Source: Candidatus Aenigmatarchaeota archaeon (lineage in GTDB: Archaea > Aenigmatarchaeota > Aenigmatarchaeia > CG10238-14 > SpSt-28). Taken from it: a stretch of 13,386 bases of DNA. Below, piece by piece: positions 1 to 5,952 of this stretch. The position numbers and the translations under genes are program-made. A model generated the notes under the pieces. It was given only the letters and a program-made list of their open reading frames with translations. It did not search any database and was not told the DNA's origin. The stretch is taken from contig JANXEB010000121.1 in the NCBI GenBank assembly GCA_025058985.1, forward strand, positions 1 to 13,386. Reading direction: 5' to 3'. Numbering within the stretch: the first letter of the stretch is position 1; each line of letters starts with the position of its first letter.

Positions 1-240
1 ATATTAGTGTGGTTTTACCTGTTAGAATAACAAAAGTAGAACCAACAATTTCTTTTGGTTCAGAATACAGAATGATGTCTTAGTTTACTGATGGGATCAG
101 AAGAAACTAGATAAGAGTTTCTGTTGGTGGTGTAATTCTATAAATTTACTGCCTAGTTCTATGTTAAAGTCCCAAAATTCTCAAAAAACCTCAAAAAGCT
201 GGAAGAAAATTCACTTCCCCAAATTACACACCAAACTTAC
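1..240. other. Gene-free stretch rich in inverted repeats; candidate structured RNA
   Basis: No convincing reading frame was found on either strand. The stretch is richer in G+C than the other gaps and holds several perfect inverted repeats: 21-24/28-31 (4 bp), 39-45/55-61 (7 bp, 9-nt loop), 88-92/96-100 (5 bp, GGG loop), 102-108/116-122 (7 bp, 7-nt loop), 201-205/214-218 (5 bp). A longer-range pairing joins 126-137 with 222-232 (11 bp, one bulged G at 129). That is more pairing than I see elsewhere in the intergenic DNA. It does not show the conserved segments I would expect of RNase P RNA, SRP RNA or 5S rRNA. A TATA-like box at 250-260 could start a minus-strand transcript near 228-232, just where the long-range helix begins. 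The transcript would leave the window on the left. Function unknown. Confidence 0.3.
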
Positions 241-249
241 TTGATAAAA

Positions 250-260
250 ATTTTTAAATA
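250..260 (-). promoter_or_regulatory. Possible TATA box for a leftward transcript
   Basis: On the minus strand this reads TATTTAAAAA, a good match to an archaeal TATA element. With the usual spacing of about 25 nt, transcription would begin near 228-232 and run left through the inverted-repeat region. The sequence is nearly symmetrical (TTTTTAAATA on the plus strand), but nothing to the right on the plus strand is coded in that direction. Confidence 0.3.
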
Positions 261-294
261 TTGAGATAAGTAAAAATTCAGAAGCAAAGTAGAT

Positions 295-381
295 CGCCCG
301 GGCTGGGATTTGAACCCAGAAGGAGCAAAAGCTCCACTCGCTCTCGAGGCGAGCCCGTTAGCCTGATTCCGGCACCCGGGC
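295..381 (-). tRNA. tRNA-Ser (anticodon CGA)
   Basis: Read on the minus strand, this 87-nt gene folds as a class II tRNA. The acceptor is GCCCGGG paired with CCCGGGC, the D stem CCG/CGG, and the anticodon stem CTCGC/GCGAG around the loop CTCGAGA, giving anticodon CGA (codon UCG). The long variable arm is GGAGC-TTTT-GCTCC and the T arm CTGGG-TTCAAAT-CCCAG. The discriminator base is G, as usual for serine; leucine would have A. No CCA is encoded. The first 24 nt (358-381) also encode the last seven codons and stop of rnhB. A TATA-like AAAAAATATTTC at 405-416 on the minus strand, about 28 nt upstream and inside rnhB, could give the tRNA its own promoter. Otherwise it is the last unit of the uS8 cluster. 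G+C is about 66% by hand count. Confidence 0.96.
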
Positions 382-1044
382 TATAAAGTCTTTTAGACTT
401 TTTTGAAATATTTTTTCTTTTAATAAATCTAGAGTTATCCAACTTTCTCTAACAAATATTGGTAATTCTTTTTTACTAGACAAAAGCTCTTCTAAATATT
501 TAACTGTTAAAGGATCTCCAGGATAGCCAGAGCCAAAATCAACTCCTATGAATTTTTTTATATCTTCTATTGCTTTATCTCTTTCAACTTTTGCAATTAT
601 AGATGCTGCAGAAACTACTGGAATAGATTCATCCAAATAATTTTCAACAATTAGCTCCGTATTTTTATTCTTTAAGCTTTTTCTTATCATTTCTTCGAAT
701 TTTTTAGAGTTTTTTTCTAAAGAATCTACAAAAACAACATTTGCTTCACAGCTATCAATTATTTGAGCTATTTTCATAGCTTCTATTTCATCCAAATTGA
801 TGTTATTTTTTCTATAGCTATCTATTTTACAAGCATTTATTCTTATTACAATAATGTTTGAAGCTAATCTCTCTATTTCTTTATAAAGTTCTTCCCTCTT
901 TTCTTTACTTAACTTCTTAGAATCTTTTACTCCAATTTCTTTTAAAGATTTTTCTTTATCTTCACTAATAGCTACACAAGCAATTACTAGTGGCCCTATT
1001 ATTGCACCTCTCCCGGCTTCATCTATTCCGGCTATTGTTTTCAT
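358..1044 (-). CDS. rnhB: Ribonuclease HII
   Basis: RNase HII cuts the RNA strand of RNA-DNA hybrids and nicks at single ribonucleotides left in DNA. The 228-residue length is normal for the archaeal enzyme. The N-terminal GIDEAGRG motif gives the metal-binding pair D8/E9. D107 (in VFVDS) and D138 (before the PVVSAASI segment) align with the other two acidic residues of Thermococcus-type enzymes. The following AKVERD and GSGYPGDP motifs are also typical. Its ATG overlaps the NAD kinase stop in an ATGA junction, so the two are probably co-transcribed and translationally coupled. Oddly, the frame runs 24 nt into the tRNA-Ser gene: residues 222-228 (ARVPESG) and the TAA stop are tRNA sequence, the stop lying in the D-loop. 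The fold is complete before that point, so the tail is probably dispensable. Confidence 0.97.
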   Translation of the reverse strand: MKTIAGIDEAGRGAIIGPLVIACVAISEDKEKSLKEIGVKDSKKLSKEKREELYKEIERLASNIIVIRINACKIDSYRKNNINLDEIEAMKIAQIIDSCEANVVFVDSLEKNSKKFEEMIRKSLKNKNTELIVENYLDESIPVVSAASIIAKVERDKAIEDIKKFIGVDFGSGYPGDPLTVKYLEELLSSKKELPIFVRESWITLDLLKEKIFQKSLKDFIARVPESG

Positions 1045-1739
1045 GTTGTAAAAATTCTTTTTATTTTCGAATTCAAACTTTCTTCCAAACCCTTTAATTT
1101 AACTATTTTAAATTTTTCATTAGAAATTTTAACTTTTATATTTTTAAAACAGCCAACTTTCTTACCATCTATTTCTAAGTTGGCTTCATTTCTTTTAACA
1201 ATTATTTTCAACTTTTTTGATGTAACATAAGAATTTTTTATATTTGCATTTATTGGTGTTACTATCAATATATTTTCTTTTGTTATAGGACCATTAGCTT
1301 TTAAATTATAAGCAGTTGAACCAAAAGAAGAAGTTATTATTAAACCATCTCCATGAATTTCTATAATTTTTTCTTTTTCTTCAAAAATTTCAGTAACAAC
1401 CTCTTTTTCAGTTTTTCTAAAAATTACAACATCATTAACTGCTTTAAATCTTTTTTTATCTGCAGTTACAATAATCTTATTAAAATCTTCAAAGTAAAAT
1501 TCTTTTTTTTCAATTTTTTCAAGAATTTCTTTATAATCTCTAATAGATAAATCACTTTTAAATCCTAAGCTTTCTTCTTCCATAGTTCTTATTGGTAAAA
1601 TTGGTTTTTTAGTTCTTTTTAAAGTATAAATAAGAGTACCGTTTCCACCAATACAAATAACTATATTTTCTTTAATTTTTCTAAGCTCTTTAATTATTTT
1701 TTTATCTATTTTTAAACCTTTTTTTATTTTTATTTTCAT
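1041..1739 (-). CDS. nadK: NAD kinase (ATP-NAD kinase family), with altered GGDG motif
   Basis: The family phosphorylates NAD to NADP. The best signature is residues 131-152, DGLIIT followed by a GSTAYNLKANGPI segment, the C-terminal-domain motif of NAD kinases. AVNDVVI at 100-106 matches the NE/D substrate-binding motif. The N-terminal motif, usually GGDGT, reads GGNGT at 31-35, so the conserved Asp is Asn33 (codon AAC, checked at 1641-1643). The spacer after it is also unusual (PIRTMEEESLGF against the common GINLGRLGF type). At 232 residues it is shorter than many homologues. The start lies directly next to the uS8 stop (1740), and its own TGA overlaps the rnhB start. Family membership is secure; whether it is a fully active NAD kinase is open because of N33. 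Confidence 0.88.
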   Translation of the reverse strand: MKIKIKKGLKIDKKIIKELRKIKENIVICIGGNGTLIYTLKRTKKPILPIRTMEEESLGFKSDLSIRDYKEILEKIEKKEFYFEDFNKIIVTADKKRFKAVNDVVIFRKTEKEVVTEIFEEKEKIIEIHGDGLIITSSFGSTAYNLKANGPITKENILIVTPINANIKNSYVTSKKLKIIVKRNEANLEIDGKKVGCFKNIKVKISNEKFKIVKLKGLEESLNSKIKRIFTT

Positions 1740-2126
1740 TCAATATACATAAGCTAGTAAAATTCCACCAATATTCAAAGATTTAGCATCCATATGACTC
1801 ATAACTCCTTTATTAGTTGAAACAATCAATATTCCTTTATCTCTTGCTGGCAAATATCTTTTTTCGAATTTTAAAAACTCTTTTGTATTAAAAGGAAATC
1901 TTGGCTTTATAGCTTTACAATCAACAATTTTATTAGACAAAAAAACTTTTATTTTCAAAAAATTACCTTCTTTTAAAACTAAATAATTTTTTATATAGCC
2001 ATATTTTTTCATTACTTCTAAAACATTCTCTATTAACTTACTATGCCTAACAATACATTCTTTTTTTCCTATTTTGTCGCAAATTTTAATTTGGTTCAGT
2101 GCATCTGCTAATAAATCCATCTGCAT
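1740..2126 (-). CDS. rps8: 30S ribosomal protein uS8, archaeal type
   Basis: This primary-binding protein of the small subunit contacts the central domain of 16S rRNA. The 128 residues align with archaeal S8 throughout: LLADALNQI near the N terminus, GYIKNYLV, AIKPRFPF in the middle, and the very typical end LPARDKGILIVSTNKGVMSH ... GGILLAYVY. There is no Shine-Dalgarno site. A TATA-like box 26 nt upstream of ATG 2124-2126 makes a leaderless mRNA starting there the simplest reading; a second ATG two codons on (2118-2120) is an alternative. In many archaea uS8 sits in the spc ribosomal cluster next to uS14 and uL6. Here it heads a cluster with nadK, rnhB and tRNA-Ser instead. Confidence 0.97.
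   Translation of the reverse strand: MQMDLLADALNQIKICDKIGKKECIVRHSKLIENVLEVMKKYGYIKNYLVLKEGNFLKIKVFLSNKIVDCKAIKPRFPFNTKEFLKFEKRYLPARDKGILIVSTNKGVMSHMDAKSLNIGGILLAYVY
2109..2116 (+). promoter_or_regulatory. Possible TATA element for map
   Basis: TAATAAAT is centred about 25 nt before ATG 2138, the distance expected for a leaderless archaeal transcript. It lies inside the first codons of uS8 on the other strand. The match to the consensus is only fair. Confidence 0.3.
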
Positions 2127-2137
2127 ATATTAATTTA

Positions 2138-2983
2138 ATGATAGAGGAATATAAAAGTATTAAAAATATAGCATGGAAAGTTATGGAAAATGCTGAAAAA
2201 GTTTTAGATGAAAAGAAAAATATTCTTGAAATAGCAGAATTTTTAGAAAAAAATATATTGGAGTTAGGTGCAGAAATAGCATTTCCAGTGAATATTTGTG
2301 TTAACCATATAGCAGCTCATTATACTGCAGATATTAATGAAACATATATACTAAAAAAAGGAGATGTTGTTAAAATAGATATAGGTTGTCATATAAATGG
2401 TTTTATTGTTGACATAGCGAAAACTTTTTGTATTAAAGAAAATAATGAAATGATTAAAATTGTTGATAAATGTTTAGAAGAAGCAAAAAAAGTTGTTAAG
2501 GAAGGAAATAAAATTAGTGAAGTTGGTTATGTTGTTGAAGAGATTATAAAAGATACAAATTTGAAAGTTATTAGAAATTTGACTGGTCATAGAATAGATA
2601 AGTTTGGCTTACATGCGAAGCCATCAATACCAAATTATAAGAATTTTAGTAGTGAAGTTTTTGAAAAAGATAATATTTATGCAATAGAAATTTTTTTAAC
2701 AAATGGAAATGGTTGGGTTAAAGAATCAACATATTCTAATATTTTTCAATTTAACAAGTACGTTGGTGTAAGAAATGAAACGGCGAGAAAAATTTTAGAA
2801 TTAGCAGATAAAAAATTTAAAAGATTACCATTTGCAAAAAGATGGTTAAAGGAGTTTTCTCTATCTGTTTTAGAATTTTCTTTAAATGAACTTTTAAACA
2901 AAAATGCTTTGAAAAAATATCCAGTTTTAATAGAAGATGGAAATGGTATCGTTGTTCAAGCTGAAGATACTTTTTTTATTTAA
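2138..2983 (+). CDS. map: Methionine aminopeptidase, type II
   Basis: It removes the initiator methionine from nascent proteins using two metal ions. The start chosen is ATG 2138, giving 281 residues. A longer frame from 2099 would overlap uS8 and add residues unlike any MetAP. With this start the five metal ligands fall at D81, D92, H151 (TGHRI), E184 (YAIEIF) and E276 (VQAEDT), almost the same numbers as in Pyrococcus furiosus MetAP (82, 93, 153, 187, 280). The active-site histidine is H61. The helical insertion between H151 and E276 that defines type II enzymes is present. The gene is divergent from uS8 with only 11 bp between the starts, and convergent with minD, overlapping it by 8 bp. 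Confidence 0.97.
   Translation: MIEEYKSIKNIAWKVMENAEKVLDEKKNILEIAEFLEKNILELGAEIAFPVNICVNHIAAHYTADINETYILKKGDVVKIDIGCHINGFIVDIAKTFCIKENNEMIKIVDKCLEEAKKVVKEGNKISEVGYVVEEIIKDTNLKVIRNLTGHRIDKFGLHAKPSIPNYKNFSSEVFEKDNIYAIEIFLTNGNGWVKESTYSNIFQFNKYVGVRNETARKILELADKKFKRLPFAKRWLKEFSLSVLEFSLNELLNKNALKKYPVLIEDGNGIVVQAEDTFFI
2146..2157 (-). promoter_or_regulatory. TATA box of the uS8-nadK-rnhB-tRNA-Ser cluster
   Basis: The minus strand reads CTTTTATATTCC, centred 26 nt upstream of the uS8 start at 2126. That position predicts a leaderless transcript. The box lies within the first codons of the divergent map gene. Confidence 0.5.
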
Positions 2984-3749
2984 AAATTTTTTTTATTTTT
3001 TCAATTAGTTTATCAAATAGTCTTTCTTCTTTATATTTTTCGCCAATAAGAAAAGCTGATAACTTAAGCATTTCTTTTATTGATTTTGAACTTCTATTTA
3101 ATGAAGCTAATGGTATTGACAAATAAGAACTTTTTCTCATATTTTTATCAAAAGGTATTTTTGCTATTACTGGCAATTCTGTTAGTTGTTCAATTTCTCT
3201 TTTATCCATTTCAAATCTATCGTTAAAAACCATGTTTAAAACAATTCCTAGAGGTTTTATATTAGTATCTTTTATTGCTTCATAAGCTCTTACTATATCC
3301 ATTACAGAAGCTAGATACGGTTGTGTAACAAATATTACTTCATCTGAAAATTTTAAACTACCTAAGGCTTCTCTTCCTAAGCCAGGGGCAGAGTCTAATA
3401 TTATTATATCGTTTTTTTCTCTCATTTTGTTCAAAACATCGCCGAGGCTAATTATATCAACTCCTATTAAATCTGATATAGAATTTGAAGCTGGAATAAT
3501 TTTTAAGTTTTTTGAATAAAAATGAATAGCTTCTTCAATACTTGCTTCTCCTCTTAAAATTCTATTTAAAGTTACTGGGGAATAAAATATCCCTAAGTAT
3601 AAACCTAAATGGGAAGTTGTTATATTACAGTCAATAATAGTAACTTCTTTATTGAAAACTTCAGCTAATATCCAACCTACATTTATAGCTATTGTTGTTT
3701 TTCCAACACCACCTTTACCAGAGGATATATTTATTACTCTTCCAATCAC
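2976..3749 (-). CDS. minD: MinD/ParA-family ATPase
   Basis: This is a deviant-Walker P-loop ATPase of the MinD/Mrp/ParA group, acting in spatial organisation at the membrane. The 257 residues start with the deviant Walker A GKGGVGKTT at 11-19 (signature K12, catalytic K17), then IIDCN with D40, and the Walker B IILDSAPG with D119. VTQPYLASVMD matches the MinD switch region. The last 14 residues (LFDKLIEKIKKIFK) form a basic amphipathic helix like the membrane-targeting tail of MinD, which favours MinD over Mrp or cytosolic ParA. The start is GTG at 3747-3749, supported by a TATA box 25 nt upstream. No MinC, MinE or ParB is visible nearby, so its partner is unknown, as is usual for archaeal MinD proteins. 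Confidence 0.9.
   Translation of the reverse strand: MIGRVINISSGKGGVGKTTIAINVGWILAEVFNKEVTIIDCNITTSHLGLYLGIFYSPVTLNRILRGEASIEEAIHFYSKNLKIIPASNSISDLIGVDIISLGDVLNKMREKNDIIILDSAPGLGREALGSLKFSDEVIFVTQPYLASVMDIVRAYEAIKDTNIKPLGIVLNMVFNDRFEMDKREIEQLTELPVIAKIPFDKNMRKSSYLSIPLASLNRSSKSIKEMLKLSAFLIGEKYKEERLFDKLIEKIKKIFK
2987..3000 (+). terminator. T-rich terminator after map
   Basis: The run T8-A-T5 begins four bases after the map stop codon. Archaeal RNA polymerase terminates at such U-rich tracts. The tract lies inside the 3' end of the convergent minD gene, where it encodes lysine and phenylalanine codons, so base composition alone could also explain it. Confidence 0.4.
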
Positions 3750-3768
3750 AAATACTTTTTAACATAAA

Positions 3769-3779
3769 AGTTTAAATAT
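3769..3779 (-). promoter_or_regulatory. TATA box of minD
   Basis: The minus strand reads ATATTTAAACT, centred about 25 nt upstream of the GTG start at 3749. This predicts a leaderless minD mRNA and supports the GTG start. Confidence 0.55.
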
Positions 3780-3962
3780 GCATGTTATTATCGAAGTTAG
3801 GTAATTTGAGGAATAAAACAAGTTAAGAAATACGAAGAAGCATTAATATACAAAACTTAACAATCATTACTTTATTTATAAATTTTCTTTAGCTATTACA
3901 TGGAAATAATTTTATAAAAAAGAATTGTGCAGTTTATTATTTGTAAAACTTATAATTTTCTT
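3780..3962. other. Intergenic DNA without a recognisable gene
   Basis: This is the right-hand flank of the minD promoter. Short open stretches occur on the plus strand, for example GIKQVKKYEEALIYKT at about 3810-3857, but stop codons interrupt them and no start or family signature goes with them. I see no tRNA, hairpin array or repeat. It may be the remnant of a second decayed gene, but that is weak. Confidence 0.4.
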
Positions 3963-4350
3963 TCAACCAAATTTTTCTGTAATATACGTAGCTATTTCAA
4001 CAATATCTAGTCTAAAAGAGAATAACGTTCTAATTTTTTCTGTTTCGCCTTCATTTATTCAGGCTAAGTTAATTATTTTGTTCTTTTTCTATATCCGCTA
4101 TTAATTTGGCTTCTTCTTACTCCAATATCCCTAAGCTTAGAATTTTCGAATTTTATAGTAGTATTTAAGTTTATTAAAACTGAAGAGTTAGGAACTATGT
4201 AAATCATTTAAATTTAAGCTAAATATCAGCGATATTTGAAGCTATTTCTATACTTATTTTACATTTTTTGTAAATGTTAATTGTATACTTAGCTTTATTT
4301 TTTAATTAGCTATTTTGGCGTTTGTTGTTTTTAGTAATTAAAAACATCTT
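3963..4350 (-). pseudogene. Probable decayed protein gene, family unknown
   Basis: On the minus strand, coding-like stretches follow one another in order through different frames, separated by stops and shifts. From ATG 4347 one frame reads MFLITKNNKRQNS, a stop, then KKCKISIEIASNIADI and a stop. Another frame from 4207 reads MIYIVPNSSVLINL ... KLRDIGVRRSQ. A third gives AKLIADIEKEQNN (stop 4069-4071). A fourth gives EGETEKIRTLFSFRLDIVEI and ends at TGA 3963-3965. Residue composition resembles the neighbouring real proteins (charged, I/K/E-rich). Together they would make a protein of roughly 120-130 residues. A TATA-like CTTTAAATAAAA lies at 4384-4395 on the same strand. I do not recognise the family. 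Chance open frames in AT-rich DNA remain a possible explanation. Confidence 0.4.
4221..4237. repeat. Perfect 7-bp inverted repeat
   Basis: AAATATC and GATATTT flank an AGC spacer. It lies within the decayed-gene stretch, so it may be incidental rather than an operator or RNA hairpin. Confidence 0.35.
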
Positions 4351-4421
4351 AATCACTTTTGGTAAGTTTTATATTTTAATAATTTTATTTAAAGTTACAA
4401 GTCGTCAATATAGTTTTTTGT

Positions 4422-4625
4422 TCAACTCGTAGATTTTCTGTATTTCTCAACAATAGTTTTTGCAGCATATTTCTTTCCGAAGCATTCCTCCAACCTTTTC
4501 ATGTATCTGTACATTCCTCTTGATTCTATATATATCAGAATATTTCTTGCTATTTCTTCTGCTAGTTTATTGTTTTTTACTTTATAAATTCTTTTAACTT
4601 CCTCAATCATGTAATTATCTACCAT
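4422..4625 (-). CDS. Small protein of unknown function (67 residues)
   Basis: I do not recognise this protein. It is basic and mostly helical by composition, with no signal peptide, no membrane segment and a single cysteine (C49). The sequence runs EEVKRIYKVKNNKLAEEIAR, then an ILIYIESRGMYRYMKRLEE stretch and a basic tail. This could suit a small nucleic-acid- or protein-binding helical domain, but that is only an impression. The ATG at 4623-4625 has a TATA-like GCTTAAATG centred about 24 nt upstream, consistent with a leaderless transcript; a second ATG is five codons on. It is the only gene between the decayed region and tRNA-Ala. The intact frame, fitting promoter and amino-acid composition like its neighbours make it likely to be real. 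Confidence 0.65.
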   Translation of the reverse strand: MVDNYMIEEVKRIYKVKNNKLAEEIARNILIYIESRGMYRYMKRLEECFGKKYAAKTIVEKYRKSTS

Positions 4626-4644
4626 AAAATATTAGAAGTAAAAA

Positions 4645-4653
4645 CATTTAAGC
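4645..4653 (-). promoter_or_regulatory. TATA-like element of the 67-residue gene
   Basis: The minus strand reads GCTTAAATG, about 24 nt upstream of the ATG at 4625, the spacing of a leaderless start. Confidence 0.4.
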
Positions 4654-4699
4654 AAAAATTCACAAAATTCTTTTCTCCATCAAAGGTTTTAATCTTTAA

Positions 4700-4771
4700 T
4701 GGACCAGCCGGGATTTGAACCCGGAGTTTCTGCCTTGCGAAGGCAGCGTCTTACCATTCGACCACTGGCCC
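4700..4771 (-). tRNA. tRNA-Ala (anticodon CGC)
   Basis: The minus strand folds as a 72-nt tRNA. The acceptor is GGGCCAG/CTGGTCC with a G3-U70 wobble pair, the identity element of alanine tRNAs, and discriminator A73. The D arm is GTC...GAC. The anticodon stem CTGCC/GGCAG surrounds TTCGCAA, giving CGC (codon GCG). The T arm is CCGGG-TTCAAAT-CCCGG. No CCA is encoded. G+C is about 60% by hand count. It is divergent from thiI, 44 bp away. Confidence 0.96.
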
Positions 4772-4815
4772 ATATAGAAGTTTTTGTTATTAGAATTTTT
4801 ATTCTATTTTTTATT

Positions 4816-5952
4816 ATGGCGGTTATCGTATTTTTTGGAGAAATTTTTTTAAAAGGGAAAAATAGAGCAAAGTTCATAAATCGATTAGAAAATAACATAA
4901 AAAATTCTATAAAAAGTTTTGATTTTAACATAAAAAAGTTTCATGATAGAATTGTAATAGAAAGTAATGAAGATGAAAAAATAGCAAAAATTTTGTCAAA
5001 AGTTTTTGGTATTTCTACAATTTATATAGCAAAAGTTGTTGAAAGAGATTTAGATGTCTTATCTAATTTAGCAATAGAAGAAGTAAAAAATAGAAAAACT
5101 TTTTGTATTAGAGTAGAAAGAATAGATAAATCTTTTCCGATGACTTCAAAAGATGTAGAAAATTATATTGGAAAAAAAGTTGTTGAAAAAACTAATGCAA
5201 TAGTTGATTTAGAAAATCCAGAAATAGAAATTAAATTTAAAATTTATAAAGATTATGTTTATTATCTTAAAGAAAAATTTAAAGGGGCAGGTGGTTTACC
5301 AGTTGGGGTTAGTGGTGAAGTAATAAGTTTAATTTCTGGTGGGATAGATTCTGCCGTATCTTCATTTTTAATAATGAAAAGAGGTTGTAAACCAGATTTT
5401 TTACATTTTTATGCTTATAGTTCTATTGAAGAAGTTGAAAAGTCAAAAATTTTTGAGTTGGTTAGAAAAATTATAGAAAGTCAAAAAATTAAAGTAAAAC
5501 TGTTTTTAGTGCCTTATAGTATTTTTCATGCAAATGCTATAGCTAATAAAATAAATGAAAAAATCGAGCTTGTTTTATTTAGAAGATTTATGATAAAAGT
5601 TGCAAATGAGTTATGTAAAAAATATAATTATAAAGCTATAGTAACTGGAGATAATTTGGTGCAAGTAGCTTCTCAAACTTTAGAAAATTTATCAGTAGTT
5701 GATAAAGCTTCACAATTCCCAATTTTAAGACCTTTGTTAACTTATGATAAAGAAGAGATAATAGAAATTGCTAAGAACATAAGTACTTATGAAATATCTA
5801 TAAGAGAATATAAGGACTGTTGTTCCATAATTTCTTTACATCCAGCTACAAAATCTAAATTGGAAGATATTTTAGCTATTGAAGAAAAAATAAATATAGA
5901 TAAACTTGTGGAAGAAAGTTTAAAAGAAATGAGGATTTATGATATTGAATAG
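4816..5952 (+). CDS. thiI: tRNA 4-thiouridine synthetase ThiI, without rhodanese domain
   Basis: ThiI activates U8 of tRNA by adenylation and inserts sulfur to give s4U. The start is ATG 4816 (378 residues, opening MAVIVFFGEIFLKGKN, the usual ThiI N terminus); reading further upstream would run through tRNA-Ala. An N-terminal ferredoxin-like domain and THUMP domain cover about 1-155. The PP-loop ATP-binding motif SGGIDS is at 174-179. The family motif TGDNLVQVASQTLENL is at 277-292, then RPLLTYDKEEI. The conserved DCC with C335/C336 is followed by HPATK. There is no C-terminal rhodanese domain, as in most archaeal ThiI, so sulfur must come by another route. The frame overlaps the next gene by 14 bp. 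It might also feed thiazole synthesis, but no thi genes are near. Confidence 0.95.
   Translation: MAVIVFFGEIFLKGKNRAKFINRLENNIKNSIKSFDFNIKKFHDRIVIESNEDEKIAKILSKVFGISTIYIAKVVERDLDVLSNLAIEEVKNRKTFCIRVERIDKSFPMTSKDVENYIGKKVVEKTNAIVDLENPEIEIKFKIYKDYVYYLKEKFKGAGGLPVGVSGEVISLISGGIDSAVSSFLIMKRGCKPDFLHFYAYSSIEEVEKSKIFELVRKIIESQKIKVKLFLVPYSIFHANAIANKINEKIELVLFRRFMIKVANELCKKYNYKAIVTGDNLVQVASQTLENLSVVDKASQFPILRPLLTYDKEEIIEIAKNISTYEISIREYKDCCSIISLHPATKSKLEDILAIEEKINIDKLVEESLKEMRIYDIE

Noticed and set aside
71..100. C/D box guide RNA (AATGATGT then CTGA)
   Set aside because: The C box is imperfect, the boxes are too close and no C'/D' pair is spaced properly.
1353..1550. Plus-strand frame rich in Phe and Asn inside nadK
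   Set aside because: It is the complement of lysine- and glutamate-rich coding sequence, with no family signature.
2099..2137. Longer map start overlapping uS8
   Set aside because: ATG 2138 gives metal-ligand numbering almost equal to P. furiosus MetAP; the extra residues are antisense uS8.
4699..4815. Extension of thiI upstream through the tRNA-Ala antisense sequence
   Set aside because: The added residues are translated tRNA sequence, and ThiI proteins begin as at ATG 4816.
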